Source: Desulfofundulus thermosubterraneus DSM 16057
GTDB lineage: Bacteria > Bacillota > Desulfotomaculia > Desulfotomaculales > Desulfovirgulaceae
Assembly: GCF_900142025.1 (NCBI RefSeq)
Contig: NZ_FQZM01000009.1
Span: 33,724 to 97,723 of the forward strand
Direction: 5' to 3'
Length of the DNA stretch: 64,000 bases
Part shown: positions 33,877 through 42,920 of the stretch, one piece after another
Numbering within the stretch: position 1 is the first letter of the stretch
Layout of the letters: each line of letters begins with the position of its first letter
Made by a program: the position numbers and the translations under genes
Notes under the pieces: model-generated
What the model saw: the letters and a program-made list of their open reading frames with translations, nothing else
Databases searched by the model: none
What the model was told of the DNA's origin: nothing

Positions 33877-33903
33877 AAAATTTTGCCGGAGGTTTAGAGG
33901 CAG

Positions 33904-34452
33904 TTGAGCATTTTAGATGCTGTACTGGCTGCCTTCTTGTGCTGCAGCGTTTATACTGACCTCCGCTGGCGTAGGATACCCAACGCCCTGGTGGCGGCCT
34001 TTATGGGCGCCGGTTTTATCCTGCGCCTTGCCGGGGGAGGGCCGGCAGGCTTGCTGGAAGGGTGCCTTGGCCTTGTGATAGGGGCTTTACTGCTCCTCAT
34101 CCCCTTTTGGGCCGGCGGGGTAGGAGCTGGTGATGTAAAGATGCTGGCTATGATTGGCCTTTACAAGGGTGCACATTTTGCAACCTGGACGTTTCTGGCC
34201 GGAGCCCTGGCCGGCGGGGTGCTGGCGGCCCTTTTCCTTTTGGGCAGGCGCCATCTGGTCTCTTCCCTTAGGTGTGTGGGCAGGCACCTTTGGCTGGCCT
34301 GGGCCCTGGGGAAGCTCTCCCTGGCCCTCGTGCCGCCGCCCGGCGGGGAAGACCTGCCGGCTGTGCCCTATGCCCTGGCAATTTTTTGCGGTGCAACTGT
34401 CGTCTTCATCTTAGAGGTGAGCGGGCATGCCCTTCCTGCCCTGCATTGGTAA
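33904..34452 (+). CDS. tadV: Tad prepilin peptidase (A24 family)
   Basis: 182 residues, TTG start after GGAGGTTTAGAGG. Aspartic protease pair: Asp in VYTDLRWRRIPN (about 19) and Asp in GAGDVKMLAMIG (about 78), the GxGD motif, within ~6 membrane helices. Cleaves Flp, TadE and TadG-like prepilins after Gly. Lacks the N-terminal methylase domain, as CpaA/TadV proteins do. The ~35 C-terminal residues extend past the usual family length. Stop overlaps tadE by 26 bp. Confidence 0.9.
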   Translation: MSILDAVLAAFLCCSVYTDLRWRRIPNALVAAFMGAGFILRLAGGGPAGLLEGCLGLVIGALLLLIPFWAGGVGAGDVKMLAMIGLYKGAHFATWTFLAGALAGGVLAALFLLGRRHLVSSLRCVGRHLWLAWALGKLSLALVPPPGGEDLPAVPYALAIFCGATVVFILEVSGHALPALHW

Positions 34453-34810
34453 CAATCGCGGCCAGGCCATGGTGGAGCTGGCCATTGTCCTGCCCGTGGT
34501 GATTTTGATCCTGATGGGCATATTTGAATTTGGGCGGGTGTTCTACGCATACCAGATGGTGACAAATGCCTCCCGGGAGGGGGCCAGGCTGGCCGCCCTG
34601 GGCAGGCCGGACTCCGAGGTGGTGGAGCGGGCCACAGCGGCCGCCGGCCCTGTGGGAACGCTGGAGGTGTCCATTAGCCCCCCGCCGGGTACCCGCTCCA
34701 GGGGGACACCAGTGACAGTGACGGTGTCTACCAGGGTAGAAGTCAGCATCCCTTTTTTTGCCGACAAATCCTATATCGTAAGGGGCAGTACCACCATGAT
34801 GGTGGAGTAG
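34427..34810 (+). CDS. tadE: TadE-type pseudopilin
   Basis: 127 residues. NRGQAMVELAIVLPVVILIL with Glu at +5 after the processing Gly, a single N-terminal helix, then FEFGRVFYAYQMVTNASREGARLAALG, the standard TadE block, and a beta-rich remainder. Overlaps tadV and lies 15 bp before the TadG-like gene. Minor pseudopilin of the Flp pilus. Confidence 0.9.
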   Translation: MPFLPCIGNNRGQAMVELAIVLPVVILILMGIFEFGRVFYAYQMVTNASREGARLAALGRPDSEVVERATAAAGPVGTLEVSISPPPGTRSRGTPVTVTVSTRVEVSIPFFADKSYIVRGSTTMMVE

Positions 34811-34825
34811 GGGGAGGTGAGGCCG

Positions 34826-35821
34826 GTGAAGGTGTTTAACGGCGGGGAAAGGGGGACCATCATTATCCTGGTTGCCGCCGCCATGACCGCGCTGCTTGCC
34901 TCCCTTGCCCTGGTGGTGGATGTGGGGCACACTGCCGTCCAGAAGTCCCGCCTGCAAAAGGCGCTGGACGCCGCTGCCCTGGCCGGGGCGAGGTTTTTGC
35001 CGGACGATCCGGAGGCGGCCCGGGCGCGGGCCGTGGAGTACGCCGCCTACAACGGCGTGGAGCTGGAGGCAGGGGACGTAAGTTTTTCCGACGGTAATTT
35101 AAAGATTATTTGCAGCAAGGAGAGGCCGGTAGACCTCTTTTTCGGGCCCGCCCTGGGCATCGACAGCTGGTCGATCAGGGCCAGATCGGCAGCGCGGGTA
35201 GGAGCGGTAAAAAGCGCCGGTGGCTACCCGGTTCTCCCCTTGGGGATTCTGGACCAGGAGCTTGCTTTTGGCCAGTTGTATACGCTGAAATACGGCGGCG
35301 GTATGGGCACTCAGGGCTGGTACGGTGCCCTCGATATCACCCGCAATCCGGCCCAGTTTCCGGACCCTGGGGCGGAGCACAGGACGATTCCCGGTGGTAC
35401 CGGTGCCCGCGACTATGAGGACAACCTGGGAAGGGGTGTGTCTTTTAATTTAAAGGTTGGCGACCGCCTCTACGAGAAGACCGGCAACATGTCCGGTCCA
35501 ACAAGAGATGGGCTGGAGGAAAGGCTTAAGGCCTGCCCTGTACACGGCGCCTCCTGCTGGTCGTCCCCACCGGACTGGCGCACGTCGAGCAGCGACTGCG
35601 CGCGCTTTGTCATCATCCCCGTCTTGCGTTACCTCAACCCGCGTGGAAACGAGCCCGACTTTGAAATTGTGGGCTTTGCTGCCTTCTTTATTGAGGGGCA
35701 GCCCGGCAGCGGTAATGACTGTGTGATAAATGGCCGTTTCTTAAAAACCACCCTCTCCCTGGAGTGCGACCCCGCTGCCGGTACTGGCTACGGGCTTACA
35801 GGTGTTAAGCTTACTGATTGA
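34826..35821 (+). CDS. tadG: TadG-like Flp pilus assembly protein
   Basis: 331 residues from GTG 34826 (GGAGGTGA 5 nt upstream; GTG 34817 is too close to the Shine-Dalgarno). N-terminal GERGTIIILVAAAMTALLASL and VVDVGHTAVQKSRLQKALDAAALAGA match the TadG N-terminal domain (Tad_N/DUF2134 type). The rest is an exported domain with Cys pairs (ACPVHGASCW; SSDCARF) and no von Willebrand motif, so it is the short Firmicute form. Surface-exposed, membrane-anchored. Confidence 0.83.
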   Translation: MKVFNGGERGTIIILVAAAMTALLASLALVVDVGHTAVQKSRLQKALDAAALAGARFLPDDPEAARARAVEYAAYNGVELEAGDVSFSDGNLKIICSKERPVDLFFGPALGIDSWSIRARSAARVGAVKSAGGYPVLPLGILDQELAFGQLYTLKYGGGMGTQGWYGALDITRNPAQFPDPGAEHRTIPGGTGARDYEDNLGRGVSFNLKVGDRLYEKTGNMSGPTRDGLEERLKACPVHGASCWSSPPDWRTSSSDCARFVIIPVLRYLNPRGNEPDFEIVGFAAFFIEGQPGSGNDCVINGRFLKTTLSLECDPAAGTGYGLTGVKLTD

Positions 35822-35838
35822 GCACGGAGGAACTTTTT

Positions 35839-36768
35839 ATGGGTAAAAAACTGGTGGCGCTGGCCGTTATACTGGGACTGGCGGCATCTTTTACCGTTTA
35901 TAGTTATATAAAAAAGGTGGAGCAGGAGGCGCGCCAGCGCCGCCTGGCTCAGGTAGTGGTGGCGGTTAAAGACATTCCCGCCCGTGAGCAAATAACGGCC
36001 GAGATGGTGGCTTTAAAAGACGTACCCGTTGAATCAATTCACCCGCGGGCGGCCCGGAAGCTGGAGGAAGTGGTGGGAACGGTGACGCTTTTCCCGCTGG
36101 TGGGGGGAGAGCCGGTCTTGCTGTCGCGCCTGGCGCGGCCCGGGGAGGGAAGGGGGGGCTTGGCCTTCCAGATCCCCCCTGGCAAGCGGGCGGTAGCCAT
36201 CAGCGTCGATGAGGTCAGGAGCGTCGGCTTCTTGGTTAAACAGGGGGATACGGTTGACGTTTTGCTTAAAGTGCCGGTTAAAGCCGGCGGTACGGGCAGT
36301 GGCTCGGAAGAAGTGCCGGTGGCGCTTACCATTCTCCAAAACGTGGAAGTTCTGGCCGTGGGCAGATCTCTTGAGCAGCCCAGGGTGGAAGCGGCTGGCA
36401 AAGAAGGGGAGAACAAGCAGTCCCCGCAGCAGGCCAAAGAGGTGGCCACGGTAACCCTGGCGGTTGAGCCGGAGGAAGCCCAGGTGTTGCTCCTGGCTTC
36501 TGAACTCGGGTCCGTGCGTCTGGCCTTGCGTTCCCCGGTAGACAGGGAGAAAAGGGTTTTGGAGCCCATCGACACGGAAAAAATGATCAAGAAATTCGGC
36601 GGCGGGGCCGGGCTTTTGGACAGGCTCCGGCGGGAGGCAGAGATGGCCGGGGCCCGGGAAAAAGCCGAGTCCGGCGGTACCGGCCTGACCGGGGTGGTTG
36701 CCCCACCACCATTTGCGGAAAATGAGCGTACAGAAAATGAGCGGTGGAGTGTGTTTAGTGAAAAGTAA
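35839..36768 (+). CDS. cpaB: Flp pilus assembly protein CpaB (SAF domain)
   Basis: 309 residues from ATG 35839 with GGAGG 8 nt upstream. Transmembrane helix at ~5-24, then a SAF domain (VVVAVKDIPAREQITAEMVA; EEVVGTVTLFPLVGGEPVLL) and an RcpC/CpaB domain (GKRAVAISVDEVRSVGFLVK, DTVDVLLKV). The C-terminus is acidic and low-complexity. Periplasm-facing partner of the pilus, with no secretin in this single-membrane organism. Confidence 0.88.
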   Translation: MGKKLVALAVILGLAASFTVYSYIKKVEQEARQRRLAQVVVAVKDIPAREQITAEMVALKDVPVESIHPRAARKLEEVVGTVTLFPLVGGEPVLLSRLARPGEGRGGLAFQIPPGKRAVAISVDEVRSVGFLVKQGDTVDVLLKVPVKAGGTGSGSEEVPVALTILQNVEVLAVGRSLEQPRVEAAGKEGENKQSPQQAKEVATVTLAVEPEEAQVLLLASELGSVRLALRSPVDREKRVLEPIDTEKMIKKFGGGAGLLDRLRREAEMAGAREKAESGGTGLTGVVAPPPFAENERTENERWSVFSEK

Positions 36769-36813
36769 AATTTTGATGCCGGCAGCCGGCCCGGTTTTTA
36801 AGGGGGGAGTCTT

Positions 36814-38034
36814 GTGGCTGCCATCAGGGTGCTCGTGGCCGACGACGTTTGGGAGACGTACCAGGTGATCCAAAAAATTTTGAGCCTGGAGGACGATATT
36901 AAACTGGTCGGCAGGGCCAGTGCCGGCGATGAAGCGGTTAGCCTGGCGGAACGGCTTTTACCTGACGTCGTCATCATGGATGTTAACCTGCCCGGCCTGG
37001 GAGGTTTTCAAGCAGCCGTTCTTATCGCCCAGCGCTGCCCCCGCACCGCTATCATCTTTACTGCTCTGCAGGCAGACCAGCAACTTTTGCGAGAGGCCTT
37101 GCGGGCAGGAGGGCGGGATTTTTTGGTGAAGCCCTTTAGCGGCGAGGCCCTGGTTGAATCAATCAGGAGGGTTTACGAGGCGGAGCAGTCGCGCTTTTCC
37201 AGTCGGCTGCTGACGGAAGGAACGCTGGAAGGGTTGGCCCGCCGCGAGATGGTGGCAGTTTTTTCTGTCAAGGGTGGGGTGGGCAGGACGACCTTGGCGG
37301 TTAACCTGGCCGTTATGCTGGCGCGCCGGACGGGACGGCAGGTGGTGCTGGTGGACCTCGACCTGCAGAGGGGGGATGCGAGCGTGTTTTTAAACCTCAT
37401 CCCCCGCAAGACCTGGTACGAGCTGGCCCAGGAACTGGAGCAAAACTACAGTCCGGTTTGGGAGCACTATCTTACTCCCCATCCATCGGGAGTGCGGGTA
37501 CTGGCGGCACCGGTACGCCCGGAACTCGCCGAGGTTGTTAAGGGGCCTCAAGTGGAGCGCACGCTGCAGGCCTTTAAGGAGCAGTACGAGTACGTGATTA
37601 TCGACCTGCCGGCCATTTTTTCCGATATAACTCTTTCTGCCCTGGACCTCTCCACCCAGATCCTTCTGGTAACGTCTCCAGAACTGCCGACGATAAAGAA
37701 CACCAAAATTTGTTTGGATATCCTCGATTCGCTGCACAACAAGGGAAAGACAAAAATGGTGGTCAACCGCTTTTCCCACGACTTCTCCATCAAAATTGAG
37801 GACCTGGAAACTAACCTGAGCTTTTTGGCGGCCTGCCGCGTGCCCGCCGAGGGCAGGCTGGTTGTTTCTTCGGTCAACGAGGGTATACCTTTTGTGCTGA
37901 GCAGCCCCGGCAGCAGGGTGACTGCCGCCGTGGCTGAGCTGGCGGAGATGGTTATTGGCGACACCGGCCGCCAAACGGATCTGGAAGAGCAGAGGAAAAA
38001 GAATCTCTTTAAGTTCTGGGCGCGGGGCCGTTAG
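36814..38034 (+). CDS. cpaE: CpaE/TadZ localisation ATPase with N-terminal receiver domain
   Basis: 406 residues, GTG start after GGGGGGAGTC. Residues ~1-125 are a response-regulator receiver with IRVLVADD, the phosphoacceptor Asp in VVIMDVNLPG and Lys in FLVKPFSGEAL. Residues ~140-385 are a MinD/ParA-type ATPase with Walker A VKGGVGRTTLAVNLA and LVDLDLQRGD. It places the pilus machine at a cell position. The receiver looks fully functional, unlike many TadZ proteins with degenerate receivers, but no kinase gene is adjacent. Confidence 0.88.
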   Translation: MAAIRVLVADDVWETYQVIQKILSLEDDIKLVGRASAGDEAVSLAERLLPDVVIMDVNLPGLGGFQAAVLIAQRCPRTAIIFTALQADQQLLREALRAGGRDFLVKPFSGEALVESIRRVYEAEQSRFSSRLLTEGTLEGLARREMVAVFSVKGGVGRTTLAVNLAVMLARRTGRQVVLVDLDLQRGDASVFLNLIPRKTWYELAQELEQNYSPVWEHYLTPHPSGVRVLAAPVRPELAEVVKGPQVERTLQAFKEQYEYVIIDLPAIFSDITLSALDLSTQILLVTSPELPTIKNTKICLDILDSLHNKGKTKMVVNRFSHDFSIKIEDLETNLSFLAACRVPAEGRLVVSSVNEGIPFVLSSPGSRVTAAVAELAEMVIGDTGRQTDLEEQRKKNLFKFWARGR

Positions 38035-38110
38035 GTTGCTGTTCTTATAGTGTTTTTATACACTTTGAAACCACCTGGAAACCGGGAAGGAAAGGAACGG
38101 TGACTGCTGC

Positions 38111-39538
38111 GTGTCTCTCATGAAGCGCCTGGGCAGGACGATGCCAGGGCTGCCTGCAGGTGAAACAGAAACAACCAGCGAAAAAAAGCCGGCTGTGGTG
38201 GCCGGCCGGGAGGAGGACGAACAGTTTTCAGAACTGAAAGGCAAGATCTTCCAGCAGATAATTGAGGATCTGGAAGCCGAGATGGCGCGCCAGGACGCGC
38301 GCTCCTCCAAAAAAGGCAGGGAGGCTGCCGGGGGGCAGAAAAAGCAGGAGATCTGGCAGCGGGATGTGCTGGCGGAACGGGTGGACGAGATTGTAGGCCA
38401 GGTCTTGGAGGCCGAGGAGGCCTTTTTACCGGCTGCCGTCCGCCAGAAGGTGGTAGAAGAAATGCTCAACGACGTGCTCGGCTACGGTCCCATCCAGCCC
38501 CTTCTGGATGATCCCACCATTTCCGAGATCATGGTCAACGGGCCGTACAAGGTGTACGTGGAGCGCAAGGGCAAGCTTACGCTTACCGACGTGAAGTTTC
38601 GCAACAACGAGCATGTCATGCATGTTATCGAAAAGATCGTTGCTCCCCTGGGCAGGCGAATTGATGAGAGCATGCCCATGGTGGATGCCCGCCTGCCGGA
38701 CGGCTCGCGGGTCAACGCTATCATTCCGCCGCTGGCTTTAACTGGCCCAACGATTACCATTCGCAAGTTTTCCCGCGATCCGCTGCAAATACAGGACCTC
38801 ATCCGCTTTGGTTCTCTCACCCCGGAAATGGCCAGGTTTCTGGAGGCCTGCGTGAAGGCGCGGTTGAATATTGTGGTCAGCGGGGGCACCGGTAGCGGCA
38901 AAACAACCATGCTCAATGTGCTTTCGTCTTTTATTCCCGAGGACGAGCGCATTGTGACTATTGAGGATTCCGCTGAGCTCCAGTTGAGGCAAGAGCACGT
39001 AGTTACTTTGGAATCCCGGCCGCCAAACATTGAGGGCAAGGGGGCCATCACCATTCGCGACCTGGTGAAAAATGCCCTGCGCATGAGACCGGACAGGATT
39101 GTAGTGGGTGAGGTGCGTTCCGGCGAAGCGCTGGACATGCTGCAGGCCATGAATACCGGCCACGACGGTTCACTGACCACGGGTCACGCCAACTCGCCCA
39201 GGGATATGCTGTCCCGCCTGGAGACGATGGTCCTCATGGCCGGGATGGACCTGCCTGTGCGGGCTATCCGCGAACAGATTGCTTCCGCTGTTGACCTGAT
39301 CGTGCAACAGAGCCGCTTGAAGGACGGATCGCGCAAAGTGACCCACATTACCGAAGTGCTGGGCATGGAAGGGGAAACCATCGTCATGCAGGACATCTTT
39401 ATTTTTGAACAGACCGGAGTTGATGAGATGGGCAGGGTGGTGGGCCGCTTTACGGCTACCGGCATCAGGCCCCGCTTTATGCCCAGGCTGGAGGCGGCGG
39501 GCATCAGCCTGCCACCGGATATTTTTGCCCGCCGTTAG
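38111..39538 (+). CDS. cpaF: Pilus assembly ATPase CpaF/TadA
   Basis: 475 residues. Secretion-type hexameric ATPase: Walker A in [20 protein letters not shown], Asp box [33 protein letters not shown] (Walker B) and [17 protein letters not shown] (His box). N-terminal ~100 residues are charged and helical. The start is uncertain: GTG 38111 or ATG 38120, with AAGGAACGGTG ~20 nt upstream. Powers Flp pilus extension and possibly retraction. Confidence 0.93.
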   Translation: MSLMKRLGRTMPGLPAGETETTSEKKPAVVAGREEDEQFSELKGKIFQQIIEDLEAEMARQDARSSKKGREAAGGQKKQEIWQRDVLAERVDEIVGQVLEAEEAFLPAAVRQKVVEEMLNDVLGYGPIQPLLDDPTISEIMVNGPYKVYVERKGKLTLTDVKFRNNEHVMHVIEKIVAPLGRRIDESMPMVDARLPDGSRVNAIIPPLALTGPTITIRKFSRDPLQIQDLIRFGSLTPEMARFLEACVKARLNIVVSGGTGSGKTTMLNVLSSFIPEDERIVTIEDSAELQLRQEHVVTLESRPPNIEGKGAITIRDLVKNALRMRPDRIVVGEVRSGEALDMLQAMNTGHDGSLTTGHANSPRDMLSRLETMVLMAGMDLPVRAIREQIASAVDLIVQQSRLKDGSRKVTHITEVLGMEGETIVMQDIFIFEQTGVDEMGRVVGRFTATGIRPRFMPRLEAAGISLPPDIFARR

Positions 39539-39566
39539 AGCGGGGGTGTGCGGCAGGTCGATTTAG

Positions 39567-40535
39567 ATGGAATATTTAGCAGGACTTTTGGTATTTTTAA
39601 GTGTGTCCCTCTTTGTGTGGGGGCTATTGGGGGATGCCGGTGAGGCAGCCCGGCGGGTGGCCCACCGGCTTAAAGTGTACACCGGCCGGCTGGCCCACTC
39701 GCCGTGGAACCCCGCCCTCAAAGAAGAGGAGGGTTTGCCCCCCTGGCAGCGTTTCTTGCGCCGGGTGGGTTCTGCCCTGGCCCCGCGCAGCGCCGCCCAG
39801 CGGCTGGAGGCTGAGCTGGCGCGGGCCGGTATCCCCATGCGGGGGGAGGAGTTTATTACCGTACAGCTCGGGGTGACGGCCGGCCTCCCCCTCCTTATGC
39901 TGGCCGCCACGCACAACCTGGCGGGAGCAGTGGTGCTCGGCATCTTTGGTTACACTCTGACGAGGATGGTGATAATCCGGGGCAAGGCGGGCCGGGCCAG
40001 GAAATTTAACGACCAGCTGGTTGATTCCCTGGCGATAATGGCTAACTCCCTGCGGGCCGGCTTTAGCTTTTTTCAGGCTATGGATACGGTGAGGCGGGAA
40101 ATGCCCGATCCGATAGCCGGTGAGTTCAGCCGGGCTTTAAGGGAAATCAACCTGGGCAGGTCGGTGGATGAGGCCCTGGAGGGGATGGCCAGGCGGGTAG
40201 AAAGCCCTGACCTCGACCTGGTGGTGACAGCAGTGCTCATCCAGCGACAGGTGGGTGGTAACCTGGCAGAGATACTGGACATTATTTCTGAAACAATCCG
40301 TGAGCGGATTCGCATCAAAGGTCAGATTCGCACTCTGACGGCTCAGGGGCGGATATCAGGCCTGGTGGTTGGGCTGCTGCCTGTTTTTTTTGGGGCACTA
40401 CTCCTGGTGATCAGTCCAGACTATTTAAAAGTGCTTTTTACAGAGAAAGCGGGTCTCCTCATGCTGGCGGGCGCGGCTGTATCAGAGCTAGTGGGGTTCC
40501 TGTTGATCAGGCAGATCACGAACATCGAGATTTAA
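39567..40535 (+). CDS. tadB: Tad inner-membrane platform protein TadB
   Basis: 322 residues with a helix at each end and two in the middle. The cytoplasmic T2SSF domain shows QLVDSLAIMANSLRAGFSF, FSRALREINLGRSVDEALE and LDLVVTAVLIQRQVGGNLAE. Works with TadC as the platform on which CpaF acts. Lies 28 bp after cpaF. Confidence 0.92.
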   Translation: MEYLAGLLVFLSVSLFVWGLLGDAGEAARRVAHRLKVYTGRLAHSPWNPALKEEEGLPPWQRFLRRVGSALAPRSAAQRLEAELARAGIPMRGEEFITVQLGVTAGLPLLMLAATHNLAGAVVLGIFGYTLTRMVIIRGKAGRARKFNDQLVDSLAIMANSLRAGFSFFQAMDTVRREMPDPIAGEFSRALREINLGRSVDEALEGMARRVESPDLDLVVTAVLIQRQVGGNLAEILDIISETIRERIRIKGQIRTLTAQGRISGLVVGLLPVFFGALLLVISPDYLKVLFTEKAGLLMLAGAAVSELVGFLLIRQITNIEI

Positions 40536-40549
40536 GGGGCGAGCTGGAC

Positions 40550-41476
40550 GTGAAACAACTGGCGGTGGTACTCAGTTTTTTGGCAGTCTTTTTCCTGGTC
40601 TGGGGGCTGGCTGTGGGGTTGGCTGGGCGCCGGCTGGCTGTGCGTGAACGTTTGGCCAGGCTCAACCAAAAAGCGCGGCGGTTGCCGCTCGAAGACCTGG
40701 AAAAGCCATTCTTTGAAAGGGTAATCCTCCCCATCCTGCAGCGCTTTTCAGGCCGCCTGGCGCGCATGATGACCAAGGATAAAAAAGCTCTTTTGGAAAA
40801 GCGCCTTCTGATGGCGGGTAACCCCTTTCATATGACGGCAGAGCAGTTTAGGGCCGCCCAGTATCTGTCAGCAATGCTCGGTCTGGGAACGGGTATGCTC
40901 CTAGCCGCTGTTTTTCGTGCTGGCCCGCTGTCCATGTTTTTAGGGGAAGTTTCCTTACTTTTAGCCGGCTTTCTCTTGCCGGATCTGCTTTTAAAGTGGC
41001 GCATAAAGGCAAGGCAGGAAGCCCTGCGTAAAAGTTTGCCTGATGTCATCGATTTGCTCGCGGTGAGCGTGGAGGCCGGGCTCGGTTTTGATGCTGCCCT
41101 GGCCAAGGTGGTCGAAAAGAGCAAGGGGTTTATTGCAGAGGAGTTTGCCCGCGTTTTGGACGAAATCAACATTGGCAAGCCGAGGCGGGACGCCCTGCGC
41201 GATATGGCGGCAAGAAACGGGGTCGACGAGTTGACCGTCTTTGTGGGGGCTATAATCCAGGCTGACATGCTGGGTGTAGGTATTACTAACGTGCTGCGCG
41301 TTCAGTCCAGGCAGATGAGGCAGTTAAGGCGCCAGCAGGCAGAGGAGAGGGCCATGAAGGCCCCCGTAAAAATGCTTATTCCCATGGTCGTGTTTATTTT
41401 TCCGGTTATTTTTATTATCCTGCTGGGACCCGGTGTCATAAAGCTCATTAAGGAATTTTCCAGGATATACAAGTAA
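40550..41476 (+). CDS. tadC: Tad inner-membrane platform protein TadC
   Basis: 308 residues, GTG start with AAGGGGCGAG upstream. T2SSF domain: LPDVIDLLAVSVEAGLGFDA, FARVLDEINIGKPRRDALRD and ELTVFVGAIIQADMLGVGI, with N- and C-terminal membrane helices and a final PVIFIILLGPGVIKLI. Heterodimer partner of TadB, 14 bp downstream of it. Confidence 0.92.
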   Translation: MKQLAVVLSFLAVFFLVWGLAVGLAGRRLAVRERLARLNQKARRLPLEDLEKPFFERVILPILQRFSGRLARMMTKDKKALLEKRLLMAGNPFHMTAEQFRAAQYLSAMLGLGTGMLLAAVFRAGPLSMFLGEVSLLLAGFLLPDLLLKWRIKARQEALRKSLPDVIDLLAVSVEAGLGFDAALAKVVEKSKGFIAEEFARVLDEINIGKPRRDALRDMAARNGVDELTVFVGAIIQADMLGVGITNVLRVQSRQMRQLRRQQAEERAMKAPVKMLIPMVVFIFPVIFIILLGPGVIKLIKEFSRIYK

Positions 41477-41509
41477 AGTTTACTTACTGGCCTGGAGGTT
41501 TCGGAGCCG

Positions 41510-41902
41510 GTGGCGAAAAAAAGGGGAGGGTTTTTGGAAGTAAGAATTGGGGAAAGAAATTTGCCGCTGAAAGTACGGCCGGCGTTTGGTTTTTGGGCCC
41601 GGTTGAAGGGATGGATGTTTGCGACTCCCCCCGGCGAAGAGGAAGGGCTTTTACTCTCACCCTGCAGACGCATCCACACGTGGGGAATGCGCTTTTCAAT
41701 TGACGCCGTCTATCTGGACAGAAGCGGTAGGGTACTGGCAGTAGAAGATAACCTGCCGCCCGGACGGGTAGGAGGTACTTATGAAGGCTGCAGCCAAGTG
41801 CTGGAATTGAAAGCCGGGTCGGCGCGGGCCTGCGGTATTGTGGCCGGCGATACCCTTACCTTTTCCGGTGTCACCTGCCGGGGATATCAGAACCCCCCTT
41901 AA
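41510..41902 (+). CDS. DUF192 family protein
   Basis: 130 residues, GTG start. ARLKGWMFATPPGEEEGLLL, CRRIHTWGMRFSIDAVYLD and VLELKAGSARACGIVAGD are the DUF192 landmarks. The family forms a small beta-barrel of unknown function and is often found at the end of tad operons in Firmicutes. No signal peptide, unlike archaeal and proteobacterial members. Confidence 0.85.
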   Translation: MAKKRGGFLEVRIGERNLPLKVRPAFGFWARLKGWMFATPPGEEEGLLLSPCRRIHTWGMRFSIDAVYLDRSGRVLAVEDNLPPGRVGGTYEGCSQVLELKAGSARACGIVAGDTLTFSGVTCRGYQNPP

Positions 41903-42035
41903 AACACTTTAAATGAGTGGTTTTTATAGTAGACTATACTTAAGCAGGCTAAGCCATGGGAAAAGACAGGACCGGTGAGTTATGTTAAGGTGTGGTTGGA
42001 AGGGCACAGGTAAAAAATAGGGAGGGGGGCTTTTT

Positions 42036-42536
42036 ATGCCTGAAACGAAAAAAGTTGGGGAGATCATGGTGCCGCTGTCCGAATACCCGGTGGTGTATGA
42101 GACCGATACCTTGAAGGATGCCATTAAGGTGCTTAGAAATTACCGCGCCGCCGGCCACGAGCACCGTTCGCTGCTGGTTTTCAGTAAGACCAAGAAAGTG
42201 GGGGATGAAGAGCGGTTGGTGGGAATTCTCACCACCCGGGACATCCTCAATGCCATTAAGAAAAACCGCATGCTTTACGACAATACTGAACTCTTCACCA
42301 TGTCCTGGGCCTTTTTCTACCGCAGAGAACCCCTCAATGAGCTTACCGTGACCAGGGTGGGGCAGGCCATCCGGCCCCTGGTCGATGCTTACGTACAGGC
42401 TGACGATACCGTAACCAGGGCCATCGAACTGATGATGACCAAAAACGTGAATATCCTGCCCGTGTTCGAAGGTAAAAAAGCCGTAGGCATCATCAGGGCG
42501 ATTGATCTCCTGGACTACATCGCCGGGATGCTTTGA
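42036..42536 (+). CDS. Paired CBS domain protein
   Basis: 166 residues, with GGGAGGGGGGC before the ATG. CBS1 at about 5-85 (VGEIMVPLSEYPVVYETDTL ... VGILTTRDILNAI) and CBS2 at about 105-165 (LVDAYVQADDTVTRAIELMM, VNILPVFEGKKAVGIIRAID). Stand-alone Bateman module, probably binding an adenine nucleotide and regulating a partner. Partner unknown; the neighbours give no hint. Confidence 0.85.
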   Translation: MPETKKVGEIMVPLSEYPVVYETDTLKDAIKVLRNYRAAGHEHRSLLVFSKTKKVGDEERLVGILTTRDILNAIKKNRMLYDNTELFTMSWAFFYRREPLNELTVTRVGQAIRPLVDAYVQADDTVTRAIELMMTKNVNILPVFEGKKAVGIIRAIDLLDYIAGML

Positions 42537-42651
42537 GGGATTGAAACCATCTACCTGTGTCCGTTTTAAAACGCTTTTTAACCCGCCGGTTTTCACTGTG
42601 TTAGACCTGCGAACTTGTTGGGGGTCCGGTTCAAGCTACAGGCATTGGATC

Positions 42652-42681
42652 TTGTCTGGGAGACCTGGACCGGGGTATAAT
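42652..42681 (+). promoter_or_regulatory. Promoter of the SCIFF peptide gene
   Basis: TTGTCT (42652-42657) and TATAAT (42676-42681) with an 18-bp spacer; the peptide ATG lies 39 bp downstream of the -10. Good -10, moderate -35. Confidence 0.6.
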
Positions 42682-42719
42682 GTAGATAGGCTTAACAAAA
42701 GGAGGCGGATTTTGATTCA

Positions 42720-42869
42720 ATGGGCAAGCACATCAAGACCATCAGCCGCCCCTCCCTGGCCAAGACTGTTCAGGGCAGGGGCTGCGGGGAATGCCAGACT
42801 TCCTGCCAGTCGGCCTGCAAGACCTCCTGCACCGTGGGCAACCAGGCCTGCATGAAGGAGGACAAGTAA
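42720..42869 (+). CDS. scfA: Six-cysteine ranthipeptide SCIFF precursor
   Basis: 49 residues from ATG 42720 behind AAGGAGGCGG (spacing long, ~14 nt). Leader MGKHIKTISRPSLAKTVQG, then a core with six Cys in the pattern C-G-E-C-x3-C-x3-C-x3-C-x5-C (CGECQTSCQSACKTSC). This matches the SCIFF family found across Clostridia, in which Cys thiols are linked to the alpha or gamma carbon of nearby residues by a radical SAM enzyme. The maturase gene follows. The biological role of SCIFF is not settled; redox or quorum functions have been proposed. Confidence 0.95.
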   Translation: MGKHIKTISRPSLAKTVQGRGCGECQTSCQSACKTSCTVGNQACMKEDK

Positions 42870-42874
42870 TGGAA

Positions 42875-42906
42875 AACCTGATCCCGTACGGGATGAGGTT
42901 TTTTTC
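42875..42906 (+). terminator. Terminator between SCIFF and its maturase
   Basis: AACCT (42875-42879) pairs with AGGTT (42896-42900), extended inward by ATCCCG/CGGGAT, and is followed by TTTTTTCTT. A near-ideal intrinsic terminator six bases after the peptide stop. It should make the peptide far more abundant than the maturase. Confidence 0.88.
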
Positions 42907-42920
42907 TTGAGGGAAGGGCT

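Noticed and set aside
33669..33903. Cyclic-di-GMP riboswitch before the Tad assembly genes
   Set aside because: Hairpins are present but the conserved GEMM core segments are not; the second hairpin is better explained as a terminator.
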